Source: Colivivens sp963594655
Lineage (GTDB): Bacteria; Bacteroidota; Bacteroidia; Bacteroidales; Bacteroidaceae
Length of the DNA stretch: 58,746 nt
Assembly (NCBI GenBank): GCA_963594655.1
Contig: CAVBFD010000010.1
Coordinates: 1-58,746 of the forward strand
Direction: 5' to 3'
Shown here: positions 18,091 through 26,801 of the stretch, piece after piece
Numbering within the stretch: position 1 is the first letter of the stretch
How the letters are laid out: each line of letters opens with the position of its first letter
The notes under the pieces: generated by a model
What the model was told of the DNA's origin: nothing
Databases searched by the model: none
Seen by the model: only the letters and a program-made list of their open reading frames with translations
Program-made: the position numbers and the translations under genes

Positions 18091-18780
18091 CTACTCACCG
18101 TCGATAATGTTCTTCATACCGTTGTAAATCTTCTTGCCGATTGTGTCCGAACCGTTTTTTCCGCCCCTTTCAATACTGATGTACTCCTCATAACTGAGAA
18201 CGTTTTTCCCTGTCTCCGTCTGCTCCTCGTCCATATAGTTGTTCAACAAATGCTGAAGATAGTTCTTCACGTCCAGCACGAGTCCCTTGAAGCCTTTGTT
18301 CCTACGGAATGAGAGGTACGCGCGTTTTCTCTTCATGAAGAAGAGTACGCACCACCTGCCCAGCAGTGTCATCCACAGCCACAGGGTCTTGCCGCACCTG
18401 ACAAGAACCCGCCCCGTCAGCACCAGTGTCGGACGGAGGTTGATGATACTGCGGACGAGAGTCCGGATTGACCACACCAAGCCACGGCCCAGCGCCTTCA
18501 GTCCCTTCACGGACAACCTGCCCAAAGTTCTCAGAGACGCATGAAACCACACTTTTGCCAAGTGGACTTTCTGTTGCGTGCTGTTGTCGTTCCAGAAATC
18601 GACGCAAGACAGCAACAGTTGCCTGAACAGGAAAAAGAGACCCACACAGCCCCTTGCAAGAAGCCGCACCAGCTTTACGGTACACTTCAAAAGCAGTTTC
18701 AACGACAGTTTCAGTATCTCGGAAAGCATTTCGCCCACCGACCTGTCGTCCCCGTCATAGTTATCCTTTCCTGTAGCCAT
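18091..18780 (-). CDS. Hypothetical basic protein with hydrophobic central region
   Basis: A 229-residue protein from the ATG at 18780 (MATGKDNYDGDD). It has an acidic N-terminus, then a long region (about residues 20-160) that alternates Leu-rich hydrophobic runs with many Arg and Lys, and a hydrophilic C-terminus with YEEYISIERGGK. It may be a peripheral or integral inner-membrane protein, or amphipathic helices; I cannot assign a family. It has its own promoter and a strong terminator, so it is a single-gene unit. Probably conserved within Bacteroidales, but that needs a search. Confidence 0.7.
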   Translation of the reverse strand: MATGKDNYDGDDRSVGEMLSEILKLSLKLLLKCTVKLVRLLARGCVGLFFLFRQLLLSCVDFWNDNSTQQKVHLAKVWFHASLRTLGRLSVKGLKALGRGLVWSIRTLVRSIINLRPTLVLTGRVLVRCGKTLWLWMTLLGRWCVLFFMKRKRAYLSFRRNKGFKGLVLDVKNYLQHLLNNYMDEEQTETGKNVLSYEEYISIERGGKNGSDTIGKKIYNGMKNIIDGE

Positions 18781-18795
18781 TTCCGTAAGTTTCTG

Positions 18796-18803
18796 CAAAG
18801 TTA
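18796..18803 (-). promoter_or_regulatory. -7 promoter element
   Basis: The minus strand reads TAACTTTG 15 bp before the ATG at 18780, matching TAnnTTTG. It implies a very short leader for the hypothetical gene and supports choosing 18780 over the upstream start at 18807. Confidence 0.55.
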
Positions 18804-18828
18804 GCAAAAACTATAATATTGTATATCC

Positions 18829-19347
18829 TCAAAGGGACGAATTTACAAACTTTATTCTCTCGCCCAACTCTATCACCTCCAAATCCCTTATATCCTTCCC
18901 GTCTATGGTGAATCGCACAAGTGTCCTCACCTTATGGAAACCAAATATCCCGGCGGCTCCGGGGTTGATGTGCAGCAGACCGAGAGTCTTGTCGTACATC
19001 ACCTTCAGTATATGGCTGTGGCCTGATATGAAGAGTTTTGGAGGACGGGCGAAGACACTGCCACGGATGGACGGGTCATAATTGCCCGGATAACCTCCTA
19101 TATGCTTCATCAGCACTTCCACCTCCTCGCACCGGAAGCTGTACTTCTCAGGGAACATCAGCCTGAGGTCAACCTCGTCCATATTTCCGTAAACAGCCCT
19201 GAACGGTTTCAGCTGTCTGAACTTCTCCGCCAGTTCCACCGTCCCTATATCTCCCGCATGCCATATCTCGTCACATTCAGAGAAGTACTTGGCATAACGG
19301 TCGTCCCAATAGCCATGGGTATCCGACAACAGTCCTATCCTTTTCAT
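18829..19347 (-). CDS. YfcE/MJ0936-type metallophosphoesterase
   Basis: A 172-residue protein from the ATG at 19347 (MKRIGLLSDTHGYWDD). Metal-binding motifs of the calcineurin-like fold are present: SDTHG, WHAGDIG, YGNMDEVD, and SGHSHILK, plus a NPGAAG segment. Such proteins hydrolyse phosphodiesters in the cytoplasm; physiological substrates are poorly known. Its start overlaps the stop of the CcdA-like gene by 4 bp (ATGA), so the genes are coupled. The start at 19407 in the longer frame would lie inside that gene. Confidence 0.93.
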   Translation of the reverse strand: MKRIGLLSDTHGYWDDRYAKYFSECDEIWHAGDIGTVELAEKFRQLKPFRAVYGNMDEVDLRLMFPEKYSFRCEEVEVLMKHIGGYPGNYDPSIRGSVFARPPKLFISGHSHILKVMYDKTLGLLHINPGAAGIFGFHKVRTLVRFTIDGKDIRDLEVIELGERIKFVNSSL

Positions 19348-20009
19348 AATACGATCAACACGATTGCGGCAACTATAAACGCGACTCCAAACAAAGCGTT
19401 CATCCATTGTTGGAAATGGGTGAACGTACGGCTGAGGCGAACCGCCTTCTCACGGGCCTTGGACATGGCATAAGCCATAATGACCACAGGTATGCCGGCG
19501 GAAAGGGCAAAGACTACAGGAGCAGTCCAGCCGAATGCGTGGGACACTCCCAACGGTATAAGCATACCGAAAAAGAGGATTGCGCTTTCCGGACAGAAGG
19601 CAAACGCCAACATCAGTCCAAGCACCACCGGTCCGTACGGACTGCCTCGCCGGATTGTCGCGCCGCAGTTATGACATTCCGTCCCATGATGGCTGTGGGC
19701 ATGGAACACCCTATAGAGCAGGAACAGCCCTATCAATATAAAGAGGTAAGGCAGAAAGCCCTCTGCCTTACCCAAGAACATCTGAATCCCTTTAATGTCC
19801 AGTCCAAACCGCACCAGAGCCGTAAGCGCAATCCCCGACAACGAGTAGGACAGCGTCCTGCCCGCGGTGTACAGCCATCCCCTTCTCAGCAAATCGCTTG
19901 AACTGCCGCTTGTATTGTTCAGGTAGGTCAACGCCGAGACATTGATTGCCAACTGACAGGGGTTGAGAGCCACCAACAGTCCCAGTACGATAGATTCAAT
20001 TATGAACAT
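19344..20009 (-). CDS. DsbD/CcdA-like (ArsG-type) polytopic membrane protein
   Basis: A 221-residue protein with about six membrane segments. The first span carries NPCQLAINVSALTYL and the fourth carries AFAFCPESAILFFGM, the paired Cys-containing spans of the CcdA/DsbD transmembrane thiol reductase family. A hydrophilic loop has HAHSHHGTECHNCG, a His/Cys cluster that looks metal-binding or redox-active. ArsG-like permeases are the closest resemblance I recall. It would pass electrons across the inner membrane or export a metal species. It overlaps the AspT-type gene by 10 bp and yfcE by 4 bp, forming a tight operon. Confidence 0.8.
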   Translation of the reverse strand: MFIIESIVLGLLVALNPCQLAINVSALTYLNNTSGSSSDLLRRGWLYTAGRTLSYSLSGIALTALVRFGLDIKGIQMFLGKAEGFLPYLFILIGLFLLYRVFHAHSHHGTECHNCGATIRRGSPYGPVVLGLMLAFAFCPESAILFFGMLIPLGVSHAFGWTAPVVFALSAGIPVVIMAYAMSKAREKAVRLSRTFTHFQQWMNALFGVAFIVAAIVLIVL

Positions 20010-21703
20010 AGCAACAAGATTATTATCTGTGCCGTGATGATCCGTAAGAACATCGAGAGAGGATAGACCGTGGAATAACCGATTGAAGGGATGTCGTTGT
20101 TGGCAGCCTGTGTCGAATATGCCAACGCCGGCGGATCGGTTGTAGACCCGGCTATGAGGCCCATCAGTATGTTGTAGTTCATCTTATAATGAACCCTTGC
20201 CACGATACCCATGATGAGCAACGGCACGAGGGTGATTATAAAGCCGTACAGCACATACATAAGACCTCCGTTCATCACTGTCTCAATGAAGTTGCCGCCC
20301 GCCTTGATGCCCACACTGGCGAGGAACAGCACCAACCCCACATCCCTGATCATCTGGGACGCACTGTTGGAGGTGTATGCCACCAGCTTCAGTTTGAAAC
20401 CGAACCGGCCGATGAGGATAGCGACCACAAGCGGACCTCCTGCCAAACCCAGACGGACAGGCACTGACATGCCCGGCACCGCAATCGGAAGACTGCCGAC
20501 GATGACACCGAGCAGGATTCCGACGAAGACAGTCAACAGGTTCGGTTTGTCGAGGCGGGACTTGCTGTTACCAATCTTACTTGCGAAAAGATCCACAGCG
20601 TCCGTAGGACCCACTACAATCAGTCGGTCACCTACCTGAAGTGTCACGTTGGGAGTGGCGAAAAGCTCGATACCTGAACGGTAGAGACGTGTCACGTTCA
20701 CTCCATACAAGCTGCTCGGATGCAAACTGCCAAGGGTCTTGCCGTTGACCTTGTCCCTGGTGACGATCAACTGGCGTGACACCATCGGAGTGTCCTGCTT
20801 CTCCCAGTTCACGTCGACCTCTTTTCCCATGAACACGATTATCGCCTCGATGTTCTCCTCCGCGCTCACGATACACACCCTGTCGCCCACATAGAGCATC
20901 GTGTCCCTGTTGGGGATGGACACGTGTCCCTCGTGCAGACAGCGGGTACACACGAAGTCACGCGCCAGGAAGTCGTGAATCTGGAGTATCGTCTTCCCGT
21001 TGAGCGACGGGTTCTGAATCTCTATGGTCATAATGTGGGGCTTCACCGCCGCCTGGTGCGAGTTCTGTTCATTATACGCCTCCGTCTCCTTCTTCATGCT
21101 CACCTTGAAGAACAGGCGAATGAGAATCAACGAGAGGATGATGCCCACGACACCCAGCGGATAGGCACAGGCGTATCCGTTGGCTATGGTCGGTATGGAT
21201 CCGCCCAGTTTGTCTGCCCCGATCTGTTCAAGCGCGGCGTTGGCGGCTCCAAGTCCCGGAGTGTTGGTGACAGCTCCGCACAGGACACCCACCATCATCG
21301 GCAACGAATGTGGGTCGCCGGTGTCGCAGAAGATATAGTACAGGCACAGCATGACAGCCACGTTAAGCATTACTATACCTGCCGCTACAATGTTCATCGA
21401 CACACCGCCCTCCTTGAACGACGTGAAGAATGACGGACCGACCTGCAGTCCTATCGCATACACGAACAATATCAGTCCGAAGTCCTGAACGAAGTTGAGA
21501 ACCACCATGGGTTCGGTAATGTGTTCCTGGTGAAGGATATGCCCTGCCACAATACCGACAAAAAGCACGAAAGTAACACCCAGTGACACTCCCGCCATCT
21601 TTACCTTACCGAGAAGAATCCCGGCAGAGATGACTGCCGCATACAGCAGCAGGATATGCGCCACAGAACCTCCGTTGGTCAATAATTCAGTTAACCAATC
21701 CAT
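20000..21703 (-). CDS. AspT/YidE-type putative transporter with two RCK_C domains
   Basis: A 567-residue protein built as two similar membrane halves, each of five or so spans, with two TrkA-C (RCK_C) domains between them (about residues 220-290 and 310-380; motifs GKTILQIHDFLARDF and GKTLGSLHPSSLYGV). Half-repeats are marked by GVLCGAVTNTPGLGAANAAL and GLIAGSTTDPPALAYSTQAAN. This is the aspartate:alanine exchanger superfamily; the substrate of Bacteroidales members is unknown. Located in the inner membrane. Confidence 0.92.
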   Translation of the reverse strand: MDWLTELLTNGGSVAHILLLYAAVISAGILLGKVKMAGVSLGVTFVLFVGIVAGHILHQEHITEPMVVLNFVQDFGLILFVYAIGLQVGPSFFTSFKEGGVSMNIVAAGIVMLNVAVMLCLYYIFCDTGDPHSLPMMVGVLCGAVTNTPGLGAANAALEQIGADKLGGSIPTIANGYACAYPLGVVGIILSLILIRLFFKVSMKKETEAYNEQNSHQAAVKPHIMTIEIQNPSLNGKTILQIHDFLARDFVCTRCLHEGHVSIPNRDTMLYVGDRVCIVSAEENIEAIIVFMGKEVDVNWEKQDTPMVSRQLIVTRDKVNGKTLGSLHPSSLYGVNVTRLYRSGIELFATPNVTLQVGDRLIVVGPTDAVDLFASKIGNSKSRLDKPNLLTVFVGILLGVIVGSLPIAVPGMSVPVRLGLAGGPLVVAILIGRFGFKLKLVAYTSNSASQMIRDVGLVLFLASVGIKAGGNFIETVMNGGLMYVLYGFIITLVPLLIMGIVARVHYKMNYNILMGLIAGSTTDPPALAYSTQAANNDIPSIGYSTVYPLSMFLRIITAQIIILLLCS

Positions 21704-21744
21704 GTCCTAATCTAATTTACCTACAGTTATACTTATTGAAGCGT

Positions 21745-21762
21745 GGCGCGCCGGAGCGCGCC
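21745..21762 (-). other. GC-rich hairpin in intergenic gap
   Basis: GGCGCGC (21745-21751) and GCGCGCC (21756-21762) form a perfect 7-bp stem with a 4-nt loop, directly after the stop of the kinase-like gene. No T-run follows on the minus strand, so it looks like an mRNA-stability or pausing element rather than a full terminator. Confidence 0.5.
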
Positions 21763-21767
21763 CCCGG

Positions 21768-22400
21768 TTATTTTTCGATGTTGAGGTACTTGCGCGCGAA
21801 TCCCAGCAGGAACTCTGCCGTACCCTCCAGTCCTATCCGTGAGCTGTTGACGCAGATGTCGTACGCGCGGCTGTCGCCCCAGTTGGTCTCACTGTAAAAG
21901 TCATGGTACTCGCTACGCTGGTTGTCCGTCTTGTCAATGAGTTTGCGCGCCTTTGCCGGAGTAAGGTCGAAACGTTCGCACACGAACTTCACACGGTCGT
22001 CGTAGTCCGCCCGGATGAACACCTTCAGCAGCCGCGGATGTTTCCTAAGGATATAGTCGGCGCACCGTCCCACTATGATACAGTTCTCCGTGCTTGCCTT
22101 TTCCTGGATAATCTCACTCTGCACCTCGAAAAGTGACTCATTGCTCACACTGTTCTTGTAGAAATTGCCCAATGCGGCAAACGGAGACGTAATGTTGCGC
22201 ACGATGGACGAGGCGGTGCTTCTCTCAGTCTTCTCGTCCGCGTTCTTGAACAAGTCGGGGTTGAACCCACTCTCCTCCGCCGCCATCTGAATAAGCCTAC
22301 TGTCATAGATAGGTATGCCCAGACTCTTGGCAATGATCTCACCGATGGCCTTGCCACCGCTTCCGATCTCTCTTCCGATTGTAATAACGTAGTTGTCCAT
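21768..22400 (-). CDS. Cytidylate kinase-like family protein
   Basis: A 210-residue P-loop protein of the Cytidylate_kin2 family. ITIGREIGSGGKAIGEIIA near the N-terminus is the modified Walker A, followed by YDSRLI; VGRCADYILR and the FIRADYDDRVKFVCERF segment complete the nucleoside-kinase fold. The canonical cmk is distinct from this family, and the substrate here is not established. It lies upstream of the AspT-type gene on the same strand, separated by 64 bp and a GC-rich hairpin, and 25 bp downstream of the MATE gene. Confidence 0.9.
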   Translation of the reverse strand: MDNYVITIGREIGSGGKAIGEIIAKSLGIPIYDSRLIQMAAEESGFNPDLFKNADEKTERSTASSIVRNITSPFAALGNFYKNSVSNESLFEVQSEIIQEKASTENCIIVGRCADYILRKHPRLLKVFIRADYDDRVKFVCERFDLTPAKARKLIDKTDNQRSEYHDFYSETNWGDSRAYDICVNSSRIGLEGTAEFLLGFARKYLNIEK

Positions 22401-22425
22401 AATGAATGTATTTGGTTCTCACTCT

Positions 22426-23799
22426 TTAAAGTTTCACGTCAGTGCTGCTGAAAGACCCCTTCTTGAAGAAGATCCACAGCATCACCGCAGCCACGATGAC
22501 CGACAGTCCGTCGGCTACCGTTATGCTCGCCCATACGCCTTTCGTTCCGAAGATGCCAGGCAGGACAAGCAGCATCGGCACGAGGAAGAGCAACTGACGG
22601 GTGAGCGACAGGAAGATGCTTTTACGTGCCATGCCTATGCTCTGGAAGAAGTTTCCGACTACAATCTGGAAGCCCACCAGTGGATTCAGCAACACGATAA
22701 TCTTCATTCCCTCTATTGCGAGACGTGTCGTCTCGGCGTCTTCAGTGAATATCATGATCGGTATATGAGGGAAGAACTCACAGACGATGAAGCCCAGAGT
22801 CATCACTATCGTGGCGTACATGACAGCGTATTTCAGAACCAGAGTGACCCTGCCATACTGACACGCGCCATAGTTGTAGCCGGCAATCGGCTGCATGCCC
22901 TGACAGATTCCCAACACGGTCATGACGAACAGGAACGTGATGCCGTTCACTATGCCGTACGCCCCGACCGCCAAGTCGCCACCGTGCTTCTGTAGTCCCC
23001 TGTTGATAAGTATGACCACAAGACAGGCGCACAACTGCACACAGAACGGTGAGAGACCAATGGTAAGTATGTTCCTCACAATCCGTTTCTTCATTGAATA
23101 TATGCCCTTCTTCAGGTGTATCATATCCTCCTTGTTGCAGAGGTTGTATGTAAGGTAGATGACCGACAGGGTTTGGGAAATCAAAGTGGCGTAAGCCGCA
23201 CCCGCTATTCCCAATCCGAACTCATATATAAACAGGTAGTCGAACAGGATATTCACCGCGACACCCAGCATCACGGATGTCATGGCCTTGTTCGGGTGTC
23301 CCACAACCCTCAAGGCATTGGCCTCACCATGACTGAGGTGTGTTATGACATTTCCGTACAGGATTATCAGCATATATTCACGGGCATACGGGATGGTCTG
23401 TTCACTCGCGCCGAAGAACATAAGCAGCGGGTCTATGAAGACAATCGCCACTACCGCGAAAATCGCGCCAATCACAATATTCAGTGATATGATATTGCCC
23501 AAAACACGCTCGGCTGTGTCATAGTCCTTCTGTCCCAGTTTGATTGACAACAAGGTGGATCCTCCCGCTCCAATCATCGCCCCAAAGGCCGAACTCAGGT
23601 TCATTATCGGGAAGGTCACCGCAAGTCCCGCTATCGCCAACGGGTTGTAATGTCCAAGGAAAGCCCTGTCCACTATATTATAAGCCGAAGCCGACAGCAT
23701 GGCTATCACCGCCGGCACCGCATAAATCATCAACAACTTGCCGATTTTCTCCGTACCTAATTCATTAGGAGTCCTCCTCCCTTTTTCCTGTATCGCCAT
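22426..23799 (-). CDS. MATE family multidrug/cation antiporter
   Basis: A 457-residue membrane protein with twelve predicted spans in two pseudo-repeat halves. MATE signatures include LSASAYNIVDRAFLGHYN, GAGGSTLLSIKLGQKD near residue 80, and GICQGMQPIAGYNYGA in the second half. It would export organic cations or drugs in exchange for sodium or protons. It is first in the run of minus-strand genes, with a good TAnnTTTG promoter element 21 bp upstream. Confidence 0.95.
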   Translation of the reverse strand: MAIQEKGRRTPNELGTEKIGKLLMIYAVPAVIAMLSASAYNIVDRAFLGHYNPLAIAGLAVTFPIMNLSSAFGAMIGAGGSTLLSIKLGQKDYDTAERVLGNIISLNIVIGAIFAVVAIVFIDPLLMFFGASEQTIPYAREYMLIILYGNVITHLSHGEANALRVVGHPNKAMTSVMLGVAVNILFDYLFIYEFGLGIAGAAYATLISQTLSVIYLTYNLCNKEDMIHLKKGIYSMKKRIVRNILTIGLSPFCVQLCACLVVILINRGLQKHGGDLAVGAYGIVNGITFLFVMTVLGICQGMQPIAGYNYGACQYGRVTLVLKYAVMYATIVMTLGFIVCEFFPHIPIMIFTEDAETTRLAIEGMKIIVLLNPLVGFQIVVGNFFQSIGMARKSIFLSLTRQLLFLVPMLLVLPGIFGTKGVWASITVADGLSVIVAAVMLWIFFKKGSFSSTDVKL

Positions 23800-23819
23800 T
23801 CCATCTGATTATTATTGTG

Positions 23820-23827
23820 CAAAGATA
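23820..23827 (-). promoter_or_regulatory. -7 promoter element of MATE gene
   Basis: The minus strand reads TATCTTTG followed by GCA, an excellent match to the Bacteroidetes -7 element, 21 bp before the ATG at 23799. Confidence 0.65.
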
Positions 23828-23960
23828 CAAAATATTCATGAATGACACCGGTCAAATGAGGAAATAATTTTACATGGCGACACATAAGCGGAAACGCCCC
23901 AAAAAGCAGTCAGCACAGGTTTACCCACTTATGAGTATTGGCGCATAACGGAAACATGCG

Positions 23961-23968
23961 TAACTTTG
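23961..23968 (+). promoter_or_regulatory. -7 promoter element of the imelysin/cytochrome operon
   Basis: TAACTTTG followed by CAC matches TAnnTTTG. It would start transcription near 23975, about 245 nt before the barrel gene ATG at 24220. No strong -33 TTTG is seen at the usual spacing. The 23828-24219 stretch has no full gene, only this promoter, the leader ORF and the small hairpins listed separately. Confidence 0.55.
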
Positions 23969-24048
23969 CACTCGATTTCAGACAGGAAGTCTGGAAGCGG
24001 TCGAAACGCATAATATATAATATAAGGAATAAACACATAAATAGATGA

Positions 24049-24102
24049 ATGAAATTACATAAGTTTTTATACGCGGTAGCAGTTGTACTTGCTCTGACGT
24101 GA
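24049..24102 (+). CDS. Leader ORF, 17 codons, signal-peptide-like
   Basis: ATG at 24049 opens a 17-codon frame, MKLHKFLYAVAVVLALT, ending in TGA at 24100-24102. It looks like a signal peptide core. Beyond the TGA the same frame stays open through VTASASARFWERQ and on into the barrel gene start at 24220, so the TGA is the only stop in 171 bp. It may be a translated leader peptide, the remnant of a small secreted protein broken by a nonsense change, or chance. No family is recognised. Confidence 0.35.
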   Translation: MKLHKFLYAVAVVLALT

Positions 24103-24130
24103 GTCACGGCAAGTGCATCTGCACGATTTT
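24095..24130 (+). promoter_or_regulatory. Small hairpins in operon leader
   Basis: CGTGA-G-TCACG (24098-24108) is palindromic and contains the leader ORF stop. GTGCA-TC-TGCAC (24113-24124) follows and is trailed by GATTTT. The arrangement resembles a leader-peptide attenuator, but stems are short and the T-run is only four, so this is tentative. Confidence 0.3.
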
Positions 24131-24219
24131 GGGAGAGACAGCGGACTGCCGCCTTCCAAGTATCGGCCGAATATAGAGGCTATGTAACCCGAGAGTTGAA
24201 ACAAAACGATAATGACAAT

Positions 24220-25587
24220 ATGAAGAACAGCAAACTCATTCTTATGGCTTTAGGCATGTTGGCGACCGCCACGACAGCGGTGGCGCAGGACGACAAGTCC
24301 ACGACATCAGAGACAACCGCCTCAAAAGCCAAGGGAAATCAGAACGAAGATTACAGCAAGTGGCGCATCGGCAGCTACGGTGAGATACTCGCCACATTCA
24401 AAGACTATGGAATCAACCGCTACTACGGCGGAAGTAGCGGCAACACAAAGATAGACCACAACGAGATTTCCATTCCCCGCTTCATTCTGGAAGGTGAGTA
24501 CAAAATCACACCGAGATGGATACTGGGTGCCGAGATTGAATTCGAGGCTGGCGGCACAGGATCCGCAGTGGAGATTGAGGCGCAGTCGGGCAGCGAGAAC
24601 GGAGAATACGAGACTGAGATGGAGAAAGGCGGAGAGGTTGCGCTGGAGCAGTTCCATATAACACGCCTCATCACCCCCGCGTTCAATGTACGTGTAGGCC
24701 ACTTGATTATCCCTGTCGGCCTGACCAACGCCCACCACGAGCCACTCAACTTCTTCACAGCCGCCCGTCCCGAGGGCGCGACCACTCTGTTGGCTTCCAC
24801 ATGGCACGAGACTGGTCTGGAGTTCTTCGGATCATTCGGTAAGGGAACAGCCTCATTCAACTATCAGGCAATGGTGACTGCCGGTCTCAACCCTAACGGG
24901 TTCGACTGCTACAACTGGGTACAGGGAGCGCGTCAGGGTCTTCTTGAGACCGACAACTTCAGTGCCCCTGCCTACACGGCGAGACTGGACTGGACTGGTG
25001 TTCCCGGACTCCGTGTCGGAGCGTCACTGCTCTACAACCCGAAGGCAGGCAAGAACGCCGACAAGCTCGTAACATACAAGAACCTCGATGACATCAACGT
25101 GCTGATTTATTCTTTTGACGCGCAGTACGAGAACAAATACGTGACTGCCCGCGCCAATTACCTCTCGGGAAACATCTCGGAGACCGTCGGTATCACAGCT
25201 GCCAACAAGAACTATTCAAGCAAGTCTCCCTACACGAGGATGGGACCTGTAGCCAAGCGCGCCCTGGACTGGAGCGTGGAAGTGGGTGTCAACCTCAAGT
25301 CCATCTTCTCCGGGGGCGAGAACTTCCCTGTGGTATATCCGTTCGCACATTACAACTACTACAACACACAGGAGGAGTGCGAGAAAGGACTGGTGGCAGA
25401 CAAGCGCAACCAAGTGAGTCTCTGGAGTTTCGGAGCCAACTGGAGGCCATTGCCCAACCTGGTGGTCAAGGCTGACTACACCACCCGTCAGATAGGCACG
25501 CACAAGATGTTCGGCAAGGGCAGCTACAACAGCGAGAACGAGTTCCGTCTCGGAGTGGCTTACATGCTCTGGTTCGCGAAGAAATAA
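24220..25587 (+). CDS. Outer membrane beta-barrel (porin-like) protein
   Basis: A 455-residue protein from the ATG at 24220 (MKNSKLILMALGMLATATTAVAQ, a clear signal peptide cut after VAQ); the in-frame TTG at 24196 adds only a polar stretch. The mature protein shows repeated amphipathic beta-strands with aromatic girdles and ends in Phe-Ala-Lys-Lys after YMLWF, typical of an outer-membrane barrel. It carries EFEAGG and QFHITRLITPAFNVRVGHL, as in Bacteroidales porin-like barrels. First gene of the seven-gene imelysin/cytochrome cluster. The transported solute is unknown; from context iron or an electron acceptor is possible. Confidence 0.85.
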   Translation: MKNSKLILMALGMLATATTAVAQDDKSTTSETTASKAKGNQNEDYSKWRIGSYGEILATFKDYGINRYYGGSSGNTKIDHNEISIPRFILEGEYKITPRWILGAEIEFEAGGTGSAVEIEAQSGSENGEYETEMEKGGEVALEQFHITRLITPAFNVRVGHLIIPVGLTNAHHEPLNFFTAARPEGATTLLASTWHETGLEFFGSFGKGTASFNYQAMVTAGLNPNGFDCYNWVQGARQGLLETDNFSAPAYTARLDWTGVPGLRVGASLLYNPKAGKNADKLVTYKNLDDINVLIYSFDAQYENKYVTARANYLSGNISETVGITAANKNYSSKSPYTRMGPVAKRALDWSVEVGVNLKSIFSGGENFPVVYPFAHYNYYNTQEECEKGLVADKRNQVSLWSFGANWRPLPNLVVKADYTTRQIGTHKMFGKGSYNSENEFRLGVAYMLWFAKK

Positions 25588-25627
25588 GATATTATAAGGT
25601 AAAATCAACAAAACAATAAAACTTACG

Positions 25628-26776
25628 ATGAACAAGATTTACAAATTCGCTACATTACTCGTAGCAACATGTGCGATGACTGCCGGTACGGTTTCCTGCA
25701 GCAGTGACAATGACGACGTTGACAAGGATGACATTGACGTTGACAACGCAGCGGACCTGGACTACAGCTCCGACTATGCGGAACAGTGGGGCAACTACAT
25801 GGCAACCGTCTCAGGACTGCTGAAGACAGACGCACAGACCCTCTATGACGCGTGGAACAACGGCTATGCAGCCACATTCAAGAACCACAGCACAACAGAA
25901 TACAAGTCCGCAATCAACTGTGTGGAGCAGATTCTTGACGGTTGCAGTGAAATTGCCAACGAGGTTGGTGACGCAAAAATCGGAGACCCATACGCAAAGT
26001 ATACCGCAGGAAACAAGACCGAAGCGTTGTACGCTGTGGAGTCATGGTACAGCTGGCACTCACGTGAGGACTACAGAAACAACATCTACTCTATCCGCAA
26101 CGCTTACTATGGCACACGTGACGGTTCTATTAGCGAGAACTCGCTCTCAGCTGTACTCGCAAAGAACAACGCAGAGATGGACTCAGTGGCAAAGTCATTG
26201 ATTCAGGCAGCCGCAGACGCGATTTGGGATATTCCACAGCCGTTCCGAAACAACATCAACACCCAGGAGACAGTAACTGCCATGAACGCATGTTCTGACC
26301 TCACTGACTTCATCGACCAGACACTGAAGCCTTATTTCCAAAACAATATCTACGATGAGGAGACACTCGACCCGATTATCGCCCAGTACGTGGACGAAGT
26401 GGTGATGCCTACATACAAGGAACTGGCTGAAAAGAACGCCGCCCTCGACGAAACAGTACGCGCGTTCAAGGCCAATCCTTCAGATGACGCTTTCGCAGAG
26501 TGCGCCAAAGCATGGTTGGCTGCCCGCACACCATGGGAGACAAGCGAGGCGTTCCTCTTCGGTCCTGTGGACGAGTTGGGACTTGACCCCAATATGGACA
26601 GTTGGCCACTCGACCAGAAGCAGATTGTGTCAATCCTCAAGTCACAGGACTTCACCAACCTCAACTGGAATGACGGCGAGAGTGACGACAAGATTGAAGC
26701 TTCACAGAGTCTCCGCGGCTTCCACACACTGGAATATCTGATTTTCAAGGACGGTAAGGCACGCACAGCGAAATAA
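25628..26776 (+). CDS. Imelysin family lipoprotein
   Basis: A 382-residue lipoprotein: hydrophobic N-terminus with a lipobox ending TVSC (Cys24), then an acidic Asp-rich linker (DNDDVDKDDIDVD). The imelysin/EfeO-type helical domain fills the rest and ends with the diagnostic GxHxxE motif: Gly364, His366 and Glu369. Imelysin proteins (ICMP/IrpA) are linked to iron uptake, but the bound ligand is debated and no peptidase activity is assured. It begins 40 bp after the barrel gene. A long hairpin sits in the 106-bp gap to the next gene. Confidence 0.93.
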   Translation: MNKIYKFATLLVATCAMTAGTVSCSSDNDDVDKDDIDVDNAADLDYSSDYAEQWGNYMATVSGLLKTDAQTLYDAWNNGYAATFKNHSTTEYKSAINCVEQILDGCSEIANEVGDAKIGDPYAKYTAGNKTEALYAVESWYSWHSREDYRNNIYSIRNAYYGTRDGSISENSLSAVLAKNNAEMDSVAKSLIQAAADAIWDIPQPFRNNINTQETVTAMNACSDLTDFIDQTLKPYFQNNIYDEETLDPIIAQYVDEVVMPTYKELAEKNAALDETVRAFKANPSDDAFAECAKAWLAARTPWETSEAFLFGPVDELGLDPNMDSWPLDQKQIVSILKSQDFTNLNWNDGESDDKIEASQSLRGFHTLEYLIFKDGKARTAK

Positions 26777-26801
26777 GCGTACCACAATAAAGCAAAACAC
26801 G

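Noticed and set aside
24001..24040. Riboswitch in the long leader of the imelysin operon
   Set aside because: No conserved riboswitch core (cobalamin, TPP, FMN or similar) could be recognised by eye.
24049..24219. TGA as a sense codon in the leader frame
   Set aside because: Genes here use TGA as an ordinary stop (for example thyA and the first exbD gene), so recoding is unlikely. The frame continuity is listed only as a curiosity.
24208..24225. Fur-box-like GATAAT GACAAT near the barrel gene start
   Set aside because: Only two of three hexamers fit, and it overlaps the ATG. Too weak to call as an operator, although iron control would suit the operon.
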